Source of the DNA: Micropterix aruncella
Lineage: Eukaryota; Arthropoda; Insecta; Lepidoptera; Micropterigidae
Assembly: GCA_944548615.1 (NCBI GenBank)
Contig: OX155961.1
Span: forward strand, 21,594,773 to 21,658,772
DNA length: 64,000 nucleotides
Direction of reading: 5' to 3'
Part shown: positions 28,319 to 43,135 of the stretch, piece after piece
How the letters are laid out: every line of letters begins with the position of its first letter
How positions within the stretch are numbered: position 1 is the first letter of the stretch
Position numbers and translations under genes: made by a program
The notes under the pieces: model-generated
Database searches by the model: none
Told to the model about the DNA's origin: nothing
The model's input: only the letters and a program-made list of their open reading frames with translations

Positions 28319-29143
28319 TTGACAGTTGGTTCGAAATTTGAATTTTCAAATTTGACAGTTGGTTCGAAATTTGAATTTTCAAATTTGACAGTTGGTTCGA
28401 AATTTGAATTGTCAAATCTGACAGTTGGTTCGAAATTTGAATTTTCAAATCTGACAGTTGGTTCGAAATTTGAATTTTCAAATCTGACAGTTGGTTCGAT
28501 ATTTGACTTTTCAAATTTGACAGTTGGTTCGAAATTTGAATTTTCAAATTTGACAGTTGGTTCGAAATTTGAATTTTCAAATCTGACAGTTGGTTCGAAA
28601 TTTGAATTTTCAAATTTGACAGTTGGTTTGAAATTTGAATTTTCAAATCTGACATTTGGTTCGAAATTTGAATTTTCAAATCTGACAGTTGGTTCGAAAT
28701 TTGAATTTTCAAATTTGACAGTTGGTTCGAAATTTGAATTTTCAAATCTGACAGTTGGTTCTAAATTTGAATTTCCAAATTTGACAGTTGGTTCGAAATT
28801 TGAATTTTCAAATCTGACAGTTGGTTCGAAATTTAAATTTTCAAATCTGACAGTTGGTTCGAAATTTGAATTTTCAAATCTGACAGTTGGTTCGAAATTT
28901 GAATTTTCAAATCTGACAGTTGGTTCGAAATTTGACTTTTGAAATTTGACAGTTGGTTCGAAATTTGAATTTTCAAATTTGACAGTTGGTTCGAAATTTG
29001 AATTTTCAAATTTGACAGTTGGTTCGAAATTTGAATTTTCAAATCTGACAGTTGGTTCGAAATTTGAATTTTCAAATTTGACAGTTGGTTCGAAATTTGA
29101 ATTTTCAAATCTGACAGTTGGTTCGAAATTTGAATTTTGAAAT

Positions 29144-31552
29144 TTGACAGTTGGTTCGAAATTTGAATTTTCAAATTTGACAGTTGGTTCGAAATTTGAA
29201 TTTTCAAATTTGACAGTTGGTTCGAAATTTGAATTGTCAAATCTGACAGTTGGTTCGAAATTTGAATTTTCAAATCTGACAGTTGGTTCGAAATTTGAAT
29301 TTTCAAATCTGACAGTTGGTTCGATATTTGACTTTTCAAATTTGACAGTTGGTTCGAAATTTGAATTTTCAAATTTGACAGTTGGTTCGAAATTTGAATT
29401 TTCAAATCTGACAGTTGGTTCGAAATTTGAATTTTCAAATTTGACAGTTGGTTTGAAATTTGAATTTTCAAATCTGACATTTGGTTCGAAATTTGAATTT
29501 TCAAATCTGACAGTTGGTTCGAAATTTGAATTTTCAAATTTGACAGTTGGTTCGAAATTTGAATTTTCAAATCTGACAGTTGGTTCTAAATTTGAATTTC
29601 CAAATTTGACAGTTGGTTCGAAATTTGAATTTTCAAATCTGACAGTTGGTTCGAAATTTAAATTTTCAAATCTGACAGTTGGTTCGAAATTTGAATTTTC
29701 AAATCTGACAGTTGGTTCGAAATTTGAATTTTCAAATCTGACAGTTGGTTCGAAATTTGACTTTTCAAATTTGACAGTTGGTTCGAAATTTGAATTTTCA
29801 AATCTGACAGTTGGTTCGAAATTTGAATTTTCAAATCTGACAGTTGGTTCGAAATTTGACTTTTCAAATTTGACAGTTGGTTCGAAATTTGAATTTTCAA
29901 ATTTGACAGTTGGTTCGAAATTTGAATTTTGAAATCTGACAGTTGGTTCGAAATTTGAATTTTTAAATTTGACAGTTGGTTCGAAATTTGAATTTTCAAA
30001 TTTGACAGTTGGTTCGAAATTTGAATTTTCAAATCTGACAGTTGGTTCGAAATTTGAATTTTCAAATCTGACAGTTGGTTCGAAATTTGAATTTTCAAAT
30101 CTGACAGTTGGTTCAATATTTGACTTTTCAAATTTGATAGTTGGTTCGAAATTTGAATTTTCAAATTTGACAGTTGGTTCGAAATTTGAATTTTCAAATC
30201 TGAGAGTTGGTTCGAAATTTGAATTTTCAAATCTGACAGTTGGTTCGAAATTTGAATTTTCAAATGTGACAGTTGGTTCGAAATTTGAATTTTCAAATTT
30301 GACAGTTGGTTCGAAATTTGAATTTTCAAATCTGACAGTTGGTTCGAAATTTGAATTTTGAAATTTGACAGTTGGTTCGAAATTTGAATTTTCAAATCTG
30401 AGAATTGGTTCGAAATTTGAATTTTCAAATCTGACAGTTGGTTCGAAATTTGAATTTTCAAATCTGACAGTTGGTTCGAAATTTGAATTTTTAAATTTGA
30501 CAGTCGGTTCGAAATTTGAATTTTCAAATCTGACAGTTGGTTCGAAATTTGAATTTTCAAATCTGACAGTTGGTTCGAAATTTGAATTTTGAAATTTGAC
30601 AGTTGGTTCGAAATTTGAATTTTCAAATTTGACAGTTGGTTCGAAATTTGAATTTTCAAATCTGACAGTTGGTTCGAAATTTGAATTTTCAAATCTGACA
30701 GTTGGTTCGAAATTTGAATTTTCAAATCTGACAGTTGGTTCGATATTTGACTTTTCAAATTTGATAGTTGGTTCGAAATTTGAATTTTCAAAATTGACAG
30801 TTGGTTCGAAATTTGAATTTTCAAATCTGACAGTTGGTTCGAAATTTGAATTTTCAAATCTGACAGTTGGTTCGAAATTTGAATTTTCAAATCTGACAGT
30901 TGGATCGAAATTTAAATTTTCAAATCTGACAGTTGGTTCGAAATTTGAATTTTCAAATCTGACAGTTGGTTCGAAATTTGAATTTTCAAATCTGACAGTT
31001 GGTTCGAAATTTGACTTTTCAAATTTGACAGTTGGTTCGAAATTTGAATTTTCAAATCTGACAGTTGGTTCGAAATTTGAATTTTCAAATCTGACAGTTG
31101 GTTCGAAATTTGACTTTTCAAATTTGACAGTTGGTTCGAAATTTGAATTTTCAAATTTGACAGTTGGTTCGAAATTTGAATTTTGAAATCTGACAGTTGG
31201 TTCGAAATTTGAATTTTTAAATTTGACAGTTGGTTCGAAATTTGAATTTTCAAATCTGACAGTTGGTTCGAAATTTGACTTTTCAAATTTGACAGTTGGT
31301 TCGAAATTTGAATATTCAAATTTGACAGTTGGTTCGAAATTTGAATTTTCAAATCTGACAGTTGGTTCGAAATTTGAATTTTAAAATCTGACAGTTGGTT
31401 CGAAAATTGAATTTTCAAATCTGACAGTTGGTTCGAAATTTGAATTTTCAAATCTGACAGTTGGTTCGAAATTTGAATTTTCAAATTTGACAGTTGGTTC
31501 GAAATTTGAATTTTCAAATCTGACAGTTGGTTCGAAATTTGAATTTTGAAAT
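29144..31552. repeat. 73-monomer (2,409 bp) higher-order variant, copy 2
   Basis: This has the same variant order and the same three-monomer loss as 25910-28318, and is followed by another start of the pattern at 31553. Together these units show the second half of the array renewed from a deleted 76-mer. Confidence 0.8.
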
Positions 31553-34500
31553 TTGACAGTTGGTTCGAAATTTGAATTTTCAAATTTGACAGTTGGTTCG
31601 AAATTTGAATTTTCAAATTTGACAGTTGGTTCGAAATTTGAATTGTCAAATCTGACAGTTGGTTCGAAATTTGAATTTTCAAATCTGACAGTTGGTTCGA
31701 AATTTGAATTTTCAAATCTGACAGTTGGTTCGATATTTGACTTTTCAAATTTGACAGTTGGTTCGAAATTTGAATTTTCAAATTTGACAGTTGGTTCGAA
31801 ATTTGAATTTTCAAATCTGACAGTTGGTTCGAAATTTGAATTTTCAAATTTGACAGTTGGTTTGAAATTTGAATTTTCAAATCTGACATTTGGTTCGAAA
31901 TTTGAATTTTCAAATCTGACAGTTGGTTCGAAATTTGAATTTTCAAATTTGACAGTTGGTTCGAAATTTGAATTTTCAAATCTGACAGTTGGTTCTAAAT
32001 TTGAATTTCCAAATTTGACAGTTGGTTCGAAATTTGAATTTTCAAATCTGACAGTTGGTTCGAAATTTAAATTTTCAAATCTGACAGTTGGTTCGAAATT
32101 TGAATTTTCAAATCTGACAGTTGGTTCGAAATTTGAATTTTCAAATCTGACAGTTGGTTCGAAATTTGACTTTTCAAATTTGACAGTTGGTTCGAAATTT
32201 GAATTTTCAAATCTGACAGTTGGTTCGAAATTTGAATTTTCAAATCTGACAGTTGGTTCGAAATTTGACTTTTCAAATTTGACAGTTGGTTCGAAATTTG
32301 AATTTTCAAATTTGACAGTTGGTTCGAAATTTGAATTTTGAAATCTGACAGTTGGTTCGAAATTTGAATTTTTAAATTTGACAGTTGGTTCGAAATTTGA
32401 ATTTTCAAATTTGACAGTTGGTTCGAAATTTGAATTTTCAAATCTGACAGTTGGTTCGAAATTTGAATTTTCAAATCTGACAGTTGGTTCGAAATTTGAA
32501 TTTTCAAATCTGACAGTTGGTTCAATATTTGACTTTTCAAATTTGATAGTTGGTTCGAAATTTGAATTTTCAAATTTGACAGTTGGTTCGAAATTTGAAT
32601 TTTCAAATCTGAGAGTTGGTTCGAAATTTGAATTTTCAAATCTGACAGTTGGTTCGAAATTTGAATTTTCAAATGTGACAGTTGGTTCGAAATTTGAATT
32701 TTCAAATTTGACAGTTGGTTCGAAATTTGAATTTTCAAATCTGACAGTTGGTTCGAAATTTGAATTTTGAAATTTGACAGTTGGTTCGAAATTTGAATTT
32801 TCAAATCTGAGAATTGGTTCGAAATTTGAATTTTCAAATCTGACAGTTGGTTCGAAATTTGAATTTTCAAATCTGACAGTTGGTTCGAAATTTGAATTTT
32901 TAAATTTGACAGTCGGTTCGAAATTTGAATTTTCAAATCTGACAGTTGGTTCGAAATTTGAATTTTCAAATCTGACAGTTGGTTCGAAATTTGAATTTTG
33001 AAATTTGACAGTTGGTTCGAAATTTGAATTTTCAAATTTGACAGTTGGTTCGAAATTTGAATTTTCAAATCTGACAGTTGGTTCGAAATTTGAATTTTCA
33101 AATCTGACAGTTGGTTCGAAATTTGAATTTTCAAATCTGACAGTTGGTTCGATATTTGACTTTTCAAATTTGATAGTTGGTTCGAAATTTGAATTTTCAA
33201 AATTGACAGTTGGTTCGAAATTTGAATTTTCAAATCTGACAGTTGGTTCGAAATTTGAATTTTCAAATCTGACAGTTGGTTCGAAATTTGAATTTTCAAA
33301 TCTGACAGTTGGATCGAAATTTAAATTTTCAAATCTGACAGTTGGTTCGAAATTTGAATTTTCAAATCTGACAGTTGGTTCGAAATTTGAATTTTCAAAT
33401 CTGACAGTTGGTTCGAAATTTGACTTTTCAAATTTGACAGTTGGTTCGAAATTTGAATTTTCAAATCTGACAGTTGGTTCGAAATTTGAATTTTCAAATC
33501 TGACAGTTGGTTCGAAATTTGACTTTTCAAATTTGACAGTTGGTTCGAAATTTGAATTTTCAAATTTGACAGTTGGTTCGAAATTTGAATTTTGAAATCT
33601 GACAGTTGGTTCGAAATTTGAATTTTTAAATTTGACAGTTGGTTCGAAATTTGAATTTTCAAATCTGACAGTTGGTTCGAAATTTGACTTTTCAAATTTG
33701 ACAGTTGGTTCGAAATTTGAATATTCAAATTTGACAGTTGGTTCGAAATTTGAATTTTCAAATCTGACAGTTGGTTCGAAATTTGAATTTTAAAATCTGA
33801 CAGTTGGTTCGAAAATTGAATTTTCAAATCTGACAGTTGGTTCGAAATTTGAATTTTCAAATCTGACAGTTGGTTCGAAATTTGAATTTTTAAATTTGAC
33901 AGTTGGTTCGAAATTTGAATTTTCAAATCTGACAGTTGGTTCGAAATTTGACTTTTCAAATTTGACAGTTGGTTCGAAATTTGAATTTTCAAATTTGACA
34001 GTTGGTTCGAAATTTGAATTTTCAAATCTGACAGTTGGTTCGAAATTTGAATTTTCAAATCTGACAGTTGGTTCGAAATTTGAATTTTCAAATCTGACAG
34101 TTGGTTCGAAATTTGACTTTTCAAATTTGACAGTTGGTTCGAAATTTGAATTGTCAAATTTGACAGTCGGTTCGAAATTTGAATTTTCAAATCTGACAGT
34201 TGGTTCGAAATTTGAATTTTTAAATTTGACAGTTGGTTCGAAATTTGAATTTTCAAATCTGACAGTTGGTTCGAAATTTGACTTTTCAAATTTGACAGTT
34301 GGTTCGAAATTCAAATTTTCAAATTTGACAGTTGGTTCGAAATTTGAATTTTCAAATTTGACAGTTGGTTCAAAATTTGAATTTTCAAATCTGACAGTTG
34401 GTTCGAAATTTGAATTTTCAAATTTGACAGTTGGTTCGAAATTTGAATTTTCAAATCTGACAGTTGGTTCGAAATTTGAATTTTCAAATCTGACAGTTGG

Positions 34501-37500
34501 TTCGAAATTTGAATTTTCAAATGTGACAGTTGGTTCGAAATTTGAATTTTCAAATTTGACAGTTGGTTCGAAATTTGAATTTTCAAATCCGACAGTTGGT
34601 TCGAAATTTGAATTTTGAAATTTGACAGTTGGTTCGAAATTTGAATTTTCAAATTTGACAGTTGGTTCGAAATTTGAATTTTCAAATTTGACAGTTGGTT
34701 CGAAATTTGAATTTTCAAATCTGACAGTTGGTTCGAAATTTGAATTTTCAAATCTGACAGTTGGTTCGAAATTTGAATTTTCAAATCTGACAGTTGGTTC
34801 GATATTTGACTTTTCAAATTTGACAGTTGGTTCGAAATTTGAATTTTCAAATTTGACAGTTGGTTCGAAATTTGAATTTTCAAATCTGACAGTTGGTTCG
34901 AAATTTGAATTTTCAAATTTGACAGTTGGTTTGAAATTTGAATTTTCAAATCTGACAGTTGGTTCGAAATTTGAATTTTCAAATTTGACAGTTGGTTCGA
35001 AATTTGAATTTTCAAATCTGACAGTTGGTTCTAAATTTGAATTTCCAAATTTGATAGTTGGTTCGAAATTTGAATTTTCAAATCTGACAGTTGGTTCGAA
35101 ATTTAAATTTTCAAATCTGACAGTTGGCTCGAAATTTGAATTTTCAAATCTGACAGTTCGTTCGAAATTTGACTTTTCAAATTTGACAGTTGGTTCGAAA
35201 TTTGAATTTTCAAATCTGACAGTTGGTTCGAAATTTGAATTTTCAAATCTGACAGTTGGTTCGAAATTTGACTTTTTAAATTTGACAGTTGGTTCGAAAT
35301 TTGAATTTTCAAATCTGACAGTTGGTTCGAAATTTGACTTTTTAAATTTGACAGTTGGTTCGAAATTTGAATTTTCAAATCTGACAGTTGGTTCGAAATT
35401 TGAATTTTCAAATTTGACAGTTGGTTCGAAATTTGAATTTTCAAATTTGACAGTTGGTTCGAAATTTGAATTTTCAAATCTGACAGTTGGTTCGAAATTT
35501 GAATTTTCAAATCTGACAGTTGGTTCGAAATTTGAATTTTCAAATCTGACAGTTGGTTCGATATTTGACTTTTCAAATTTGACAGTTGGTTCGAAATTTG
35601 AATTTTCAAATTTGACAGTTGGTTCGAAATTTGAATTTTCAAATCTGACAGTTGGTTCGAAATTTGAATTTTCAAATTTGACATTTGGTTTGAAATTTGA
35701 ATTTTCAAATCTGACAGTTGGTTCGAAATTTGAATTTTCAAATCTGACAGTTGGTTCGAAATTTGAATTTTCAAATTTGACAGTTGGTTCGAAATTTGAA
35801 TTTTCAAATCTGACAGTTGGTTCTAAATTTGAATTTCCAAATTTGATAGTTGGTTCGAAATTTGAATTTTCAAATCTGACAGTTGGTTCGAAATTTAAAT
35901 TGTCAAATCTGACAGTTGGTTCGAAATTTGAATTTTCAAATCTGATAGTTCGTTCGAAATTTGACTTTTCAAATTTGACAGTTGGTTCGAAATTTGAATT
36001 TTCAAATCTGACAGTTGGTTCGAAATTTGAATTTTCAAATCTGACAGTTGGTTCGAAATTTGACTTTTTAAATTTGACAGTTGGTTCGAAATTTGAATTT
36101 TCAAATCTGACAGTTGGTTCAAAATTTGACTTTTTAAATTTGACAGTTGGTTCGAAATTTGAATTTTCAAATTTGACAGTTGGTTCGAAATTTGAATTTT
36201 CAAATCTGACAGTTGGTTCGAAATTTGACTTTTCAAATTTGACAGTTGGTTCGAAATTTAAATTTTCAAATTTGACAGTTGGTTCGAAATTTGAATTTTC
36301 AAATTTGACAGTTGGTTCAAAATTTGAATTTTCAAATCTGACAGTTGGTTCGAAATTTGAATTTTCAAATCTGACAGTTGGTTCGAAATTTGAATTTTCA
36401 AATCTGACAGTTGGTTCGATATTTGACTTTTCAAATTTGATAGTTGGTTCGAAATTTGAATTTTCAAATTTGACAGTTGGTTCGAAATTTGAATTTTCAA
36501 ATCTGAGAGTTGGTTCGAAATTTGAATTTTCAAATCTGACAGTTGGTTCGAAATTTGACTTTTTAAATTTGACAGTTGGTTCGAAATTTGAATTTTCAAA
36601 TCTGACAGTTGGTTCGAAATTTGAATTTTGAAATTTGACAGTTGGTTCGAAATTTGAATTTTCAAATTTGACAGTTGGTTCGAAATTTGAATTTTCAAAT
36701 TTGACAGTTGGTTCGAAATTTGAATTTTCAAATCTGACAGTTGGTTCGAAATTTGAATTTTCAAATCTGACAGTTGGTTCGAAATTTGAATTTTCAAATC
36801 TGACAGTTGGTTCGATATTTGACTTTTCAAATTTGACAGTTGGTTCGAAATTTGAATTTTCAAATTTGACAGTTGGTTCGAAATTTGAATTTTCAAATCT
36901 GACAGTTGGTTCGAAATTTGAATTTTCAAATCTGACAGTTCGTTCGAAATTTGACTTTTCAAATTTGACAGTTGGTTCGAAATTTGAATTTTCAAATCTG
37001 ACAGTTGGTTCGAAATTTGAATTTTCAAATCTGACAGTTGGTTCGAAATTTGACTTTTTAAATTTGACAGTTGGTTCGAAATTTGAATTTTCAAATCTGA
37101 CAGTTGGTTCGAAATTTGACTTTTTAAATTTGACAGTTGGTTCGAAATTTGAATTTTCAAATCTGACAGTTGGTTCGAAATTTGAATTTTGAAATTTGAC
37201 AGTTGGTTCGAAATTTGAATTTTCAAATTTGACAGTTGGTTCGAAATTTGAATTTTCAAATTTGACAGTTGGTTCGAAATTTGAATTTTCAAATCTGACA
37301 GTTGGTTCGAAATTTGAATTTTCAAATCTGACAGTTGGTTCGAAATTTGAATTTTCAAATTTGACATTTGGTTTGAAATTTGAATTTTCAAATCTGACAG
37401 TTGGTTCGAAATTTGAATTTTCAAATCTGACAGTTGGTTCGAAATTTGAATTTTCAAATTTGACAGTTGGTTCGAAATTTGAATTTTCAAATCTGACAGT

Positions 37501-40500
37501 TGGTTCTAAATTTGAATTTCCAAATTTGATAGTTGGTTCGAAATTTGAATTTTCAAATCTGACAGTTGGTTCGAAATTTAAATTGTCAAATCTGACAGTT
37601 GGTTCGAAATTTGAATTTTCAAATCTGACAGTTCGTTCGAAATTTGACTTTTCAAATTTGACAGTTGGTTCGAAATTTGAATTTTCAAATCTGACAGTTG
37701 GTTCGAAATTTGAATTTTCAAATCTGACAGTTGGTTCGAAATTTGACTTTTTAAATTTGACAGTTGGTTCGAAATTTGAATTTTCAAATCTGACAGTTGG
37801 TTCGAAATTTGACTTTTTAAATTTGACAGTTGGTTCGAAATTTGAATTTTCAAATTTGACAGTTGGTTCGAAATTTGAATTTTCAAATCTGACAGTTGGT
37901 TCGAAATTTGAATTTTCAAATCTGACAGTTGGTTCGAAATTTGAATTTTCAAATCTGACAGTTGGTTCGAAATTAGACTTTTCAAATTTGACAGTTGGTT
38001 CGAAATTTGAATTGTCAAATTTGACAGTCGGTTCGAAATTTGAATTTTCAAATCTGACAGTTGGTTCGAAATTTGAATTTTTAAATTTGACAGTTGGTTC
38101 GAAATTTGACTTTTCAAATTTGACAGTTGGTTCGAAATTTGAATTTTCAAATCTGACAGTTCGTTCGAAATTTGACTTTTCAAATTTGACAGTTGGTTCG
38201 AAATTTGAATTTTCAAATCTGACAGTTGGTTCGAAATTTGAATTTTCAAATCTGACAGTTGGTTCGAAATTTGACTTTTTAAATTTGACAGTTGGTTCGA
38301 AATTTGAATTTTCAAATCTGACAGTTGGTTCGAAATTTGACTTTTTAAATTTGACAGTTGGTTCGAAATTTGAATTTTCAAATCTGACAGTTGGTTCGAA
38401 ATTTGAATTTTGAAATTTGACAGTTGGTTCGAAATTTGAATTTTCAAATTTGACAGTTGGTTCGAAATTTGAATTTTCAAATTTGACAGTTGGTTCGAAA
38501 TTTGAATTTTCAAATCTGACAGTTCGTTCGAAATTTGACTTTTCAAATTTGACAGTTGGTTCGAAATTTGAATTTTCAAATCTGACAGTTGGTTCGAAAT
38601 TTGAATTTTCAAATCTGACAGTTGGTTCGAAATTTGACTTTTTAAATTTGACAGTTGGTTCGAAATTTGAATTTTCAAATCTGACAGTTGGTTCGAAATT
38701 TGACTTTTCAAATTTGACAGTTGGTTCGAAATTTGAATTTTCAAATCTGACAGTTGGTTCGAAATTTGAATTTTCAAATCTGACAGTTGGTTCGAAATTT
38801 GACTTTTTAAATTTGACAGTTGGTTCGAAATTTGAATTTTCAAATCTGACAGTTGGTTCAAAATTTGACTTTTTAAATTTGACAGTTGGTTCGAAATTTG
38901 AATTTTCAAATTTGACAGTTGGTTCGAAATTTGAATTTTCAAATCTGACAGTTGGTTCGAAATTTGAATTTTCAAATCTGACAGTTGGTTCGAAATTTGA
39001 ATTTTCAAATCTGACAGTTGGTTCGAAATTAGACTTTTCAAATTTGACAGTTGGTTCGAAATTTGAATTGTCAAATTTGACAGTCGGTTCGAAATTTGAA
39101 TTTTCAAATCTGACAGTTGGTTCGAAATTTGAATTTTTAAATTTGACAGTTGGTTCGAAATTTGACTTTTCAAATTTGACAGTTGGTTCGAAATTTAAAT
39201 TTTCAAATTTGACAGTTGGTTCGAAATTTGAATTTTCAAATTTGACAGTTGGTTCAAAATTTGAATTTTCAAATCTGACAGTTGGTTCGAAATTTGAATT
39301 TTCAAATCTGACAGTTGGTTCGAAATTTGAATTTTCAAATCTGACAGTTGGTTCGATATTTGACTTTTCAAATTTGATAGTTGGTTCGAAATTTGAATTT
39401 TCAAATTTGACAGTTGGTTCGAAATTTGAATTTTCAAATCTGAGAGTTGGTTCGAAATTTGAATTTTCAAATCTGACAGTTGGTTCGAAATTTGACTTTT
39501 TAAATTTGACAGTTGGTTCGAAATTTGAATTTTCAAATCTGACAGTTGGTTCGAAATTTGAATTTTGAAATTTGACAGTTGGTTCGAAATTTGAATTTTC
39601 AAATTTGACAGTTGGTTCGAAATTTGAATTTTCAAATTTGACAGTTGGTTCGAAATTTGAATTTTCAAATCTGACAGTTGGTTCGAAATTTGAATTTTCA
39701 AATCTGACAGTTGGTTCGAAATTTGAATTTTCAAATCTGACAGTTGGTTCGATATTTGACTTTTCAAATTTGACAGTTGGTTCGAAATTTGAATTTTCAA
39801 ATTTGACAGTTGGTTCGAAATTTGAATTTTCAAATCTGACAGTTGGTTCGAAATTTGAATTTTCAAATCTGACAGTTCGTTCGAAATTTGACTTTTCAAA
39901 TTTGACAGTTGGTTCGAAATTTGAATTTTCAAATCTGACAGTTGGTTCGAAATTTGAATTTTCAAATCTGACAGTTGGTTCGAAATTTGACTTTTTAAAT
40001 TTGACAGTTGGTTCGAAATTTGAATTTTCAAATCTGACAGTTGGTTCGAAATTTGACTTTTTAAATTTGACAGTTGGTTCGAAATTTGAATTTTCAAATC
40101 TGACAGTTGGTTCGAAATTTGAATTTTGAAATTTGACAGTTGGTTCGAAATTTGAATTTTCAAATTTGACAGTTGGTTCGAAATTTGAATTTTCAAATTT
40201 GACAGTTGGTTCGAAATTTGAATTTTCAAATCTGACAGTTGGTTCGAAATTTGAATTTTCAAATCTGACAGTTGGTTCGAAATTTGAATTTTCAAATTTG
40301 ACAGTTGGTTCGAAATTTGAATTTTCAAATCTGACAGTTGGTTCGAAATTTGAATTTTCAAATTTGACAGTTGGTTCGAAATTTGAATTTTCAAATTTGA
40401 CAGTTGGTTCGAAATTTGAATTTTCAAATCTGACAGTTGGCGCGAAATTTGAATTTTCAAATTTGACATTTGGTTTGAAATTTGAATTTTCAAATCTGAC

Positions 40501-41650
40501 AGTTGGTTCGAAATTTGAATTTTCAAATCTGACAGTTGGTTCGAAATTTGAATTTTCAAATTTGACAGTTGGTTCGAAATTTGAATTTTCAAATCTGACA
40601 GTTGGTTCTAAATTTGAATTTCCAAATTTGATAGTTGGTTCGAAATTTGAATTTTCAAATCTGACAGTTGGTTCGAAATTTAAATTGTCAAATCTGACAG
40701 TTGGTTCGAAATTTGAATTTTCAAATCTGACAGTTCGTTCGAAATTTGACTTTTCAAATTTGACAGTTGGTTCGAAATTTGAATTTTCAAATCTGACAGT
40801 TGGTTCGAAATTTGAATTTTCAAATCTGACAGTTGGTTCGAAATTTGACTTTTTAAATTTGACAGTTGGTTCGAAATTTGAATTTTCAAATCTGACAGTT
40901 GGTTCGAAATTTGACTTTTTAAATTTGACAGTTGGTTCGAAATTTGAATTTTCAAATTTGACAGTTGGTTCGAAATTTGAATTTTCAAATCTGACAGTTG
41001 GTTCGAAATTTGAATTTTCAAATCTGACAGTTGGTTCGAAATTTGAATTTTCAAATCTGACAGTTGGTTCGAAATTAGACTTTTCAAATTTGACAGTTGG
41101 TTCGAAATTTGAATTGTCAAATTTGACAGTCGGTTCGAAATTTGAATTTTCAAATCTGACAGTTGGTTCGAAATTTGAATTTTTAAATTTGACAGTTGGT
41201 TCGAAATTTGACTTTTCAAATTTGACAGTTGGTTCGAAATTTAAATTTTCAAATTTGACAGTTGGTTCGAAATTTGAATTTTCAAATTTGACAGTTGGTT
41301 CAAAATTTGAATTTTCAAATCTGACAGTTGGTTCGAAATTTGAATTTTCAAATCTGACAGTTGGTTCGAAATTTGAATTTTCAAATCTGACAGTTGGTTC
41401 GATATTTGACTTTTCAAATTTGATAGTTGGTTCGAAATTTGAATTTTCAAATTTGACAGTTGGTTCGAAATTTGAATTTTCAAATCTGAGAGTTGGTTCG
41501 AAATTTGAATTTTCAAATCTGACAGTTGGTTCGAAATTTGAATTTTCAAATGTGACAGTTGGTTCGAAATTTGAATTTTCAAATTTGACAGTTGGTTCGA
41601 AATTTGAATTTTCAAATCTGACAGTTGGTTCGAAATTTGAATTTTGAAAT

Positions 41651-43135
41651 TTGACAGTTGGTTCGAAATTTGAATTTTCAAATTTGACAGTTGGTTCGAA
41701 ATTTGAATTTTCAAATTTGACAGTTGGTTCGAAATTTGAATTTTCAAATCTGACAGTTGGTTCGAAATTTGAATTTTCAAATCTGACAGTTGGTTCGAAA
41801 TTTGAATTTTCAAATCTGACAGTTGGTTCGATATTTGACTTTTCAAATTTGACAGTTGGTTCGAAATTTGAATTTTCAAATTTGACAGTTGGTTCGAAAT
41901 TTGAATTTTCAAATCTGACAGTTGGTTCGAAATTTGAATTTTCAAATTTGACAGTTGGTTTGAAATTTGAATTTTCAAATCTGACAGTTGGTTCGAAATT
42001 TGAATTTTCAAATCTGACAGTTGGTTCGAAATTTGAATTTTCAAATTTGACAGTTGGTTCGAAATTTGAATTTTCAAATCTGACAGTTGGTTCTAAATTT
42101 GAATTTCCAAATTTGATAGTTGGTTCGAAATTTGAATTTTCAAATCTGACAGTTGGTTCGAAATTTAAATTGTCAAATCTGACAGTTGGTTCGAAATTTG
42201 AATTTTCAAATCTGACAGTTCGTTCGAAATTTGACTTTTCAAATTTGACAGTTGGTTCGAAATTTGAATTTTCAAATCTGACAGTTGGTTCGAAATTTGA
42301 ATTTTCAAATCTGACAGTTGGTTCGAAATTTGACTTTTTAAATTTGACAGTTGGTTCGAAATTTGAATTTTCAAATCTGACAGTTGGTTCGAAATTTGAC
42401 TTTTTAAATTTGACAGTTGGTTCGAAATTTGAATTTTCAAATTTGACAGTTGGTTCGAAATTTGAATTTTCAAATCTGACAGTTGGTTCGAAATTTGAAT
42501 TTTCAAATCTGACAGTTGGTTCGAAATTTGAATTTTCAAATCTGACAGTTGGTTCGAAATTAGACTTTTCAAATTTGACAGTTGGTTCGAAATTTGAATT
42601 GTCAAATTTGACAGTCGGTTCGAAATTTGAATTTTCAAATCTGACAGTTGGTTCGAAATTTGAATTTTTAAATTTGACAGTTGGTTCGAAATTTGACTTT
42701 TCAAATTTGACAGTTGGTTCGAAATTTAAATTTTCAAATTTGACAGTTGGTTCGAAATTTGAATTTTCAAATTTGACAGTTGGTTCAAAATTTGAATTTT
42801 CAAATCTGACAGTTGGTTCGAAATTTGAATTTTCAAATCTGACAGTTGGTTCGAAATTTGAATTTTCAAATCTGACAGTTGGTTCGATATTTGACTTTTC
42901 AAATTTGATAGTTGGTTCGAAATTTGAATTTTCAAATTTGACAGTTGGTTCGAAATTTGAATTTTCAAATCTGAGAGTTGGTTCGAAATTTGAATTTTCA
43001 AATCTGACAGTTGGTTCGAAATTTGAATTTTCAAATGTGACAGTTGGTTCGAAATTTGAATTTTCAAATTTGACAGTTGGTTCGAAATTTGAATTTTCAA
43101 ATCTGACAGTTGGTTCGAAATTTGAATTTTGAAAT
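41651..43135. repeat. 45-monomer (1,485 bp) higher-order repeat
   Basis: The variant order beginning at 41651 starts again at 43136. Markers include TTAGACTTTTC, TTGTCAAATTTGACAGTCGG, GGTTCAAAATTTG, CTGAGAGTTGG and AAATGTGACAG. Parts of the same order occur upstream to about 34.6 kb with inserted or lost blocks (for example an 89-monomer step from 36635 to 39572), so the right third of the array is a separate amplification family. Confidence 0.75.
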
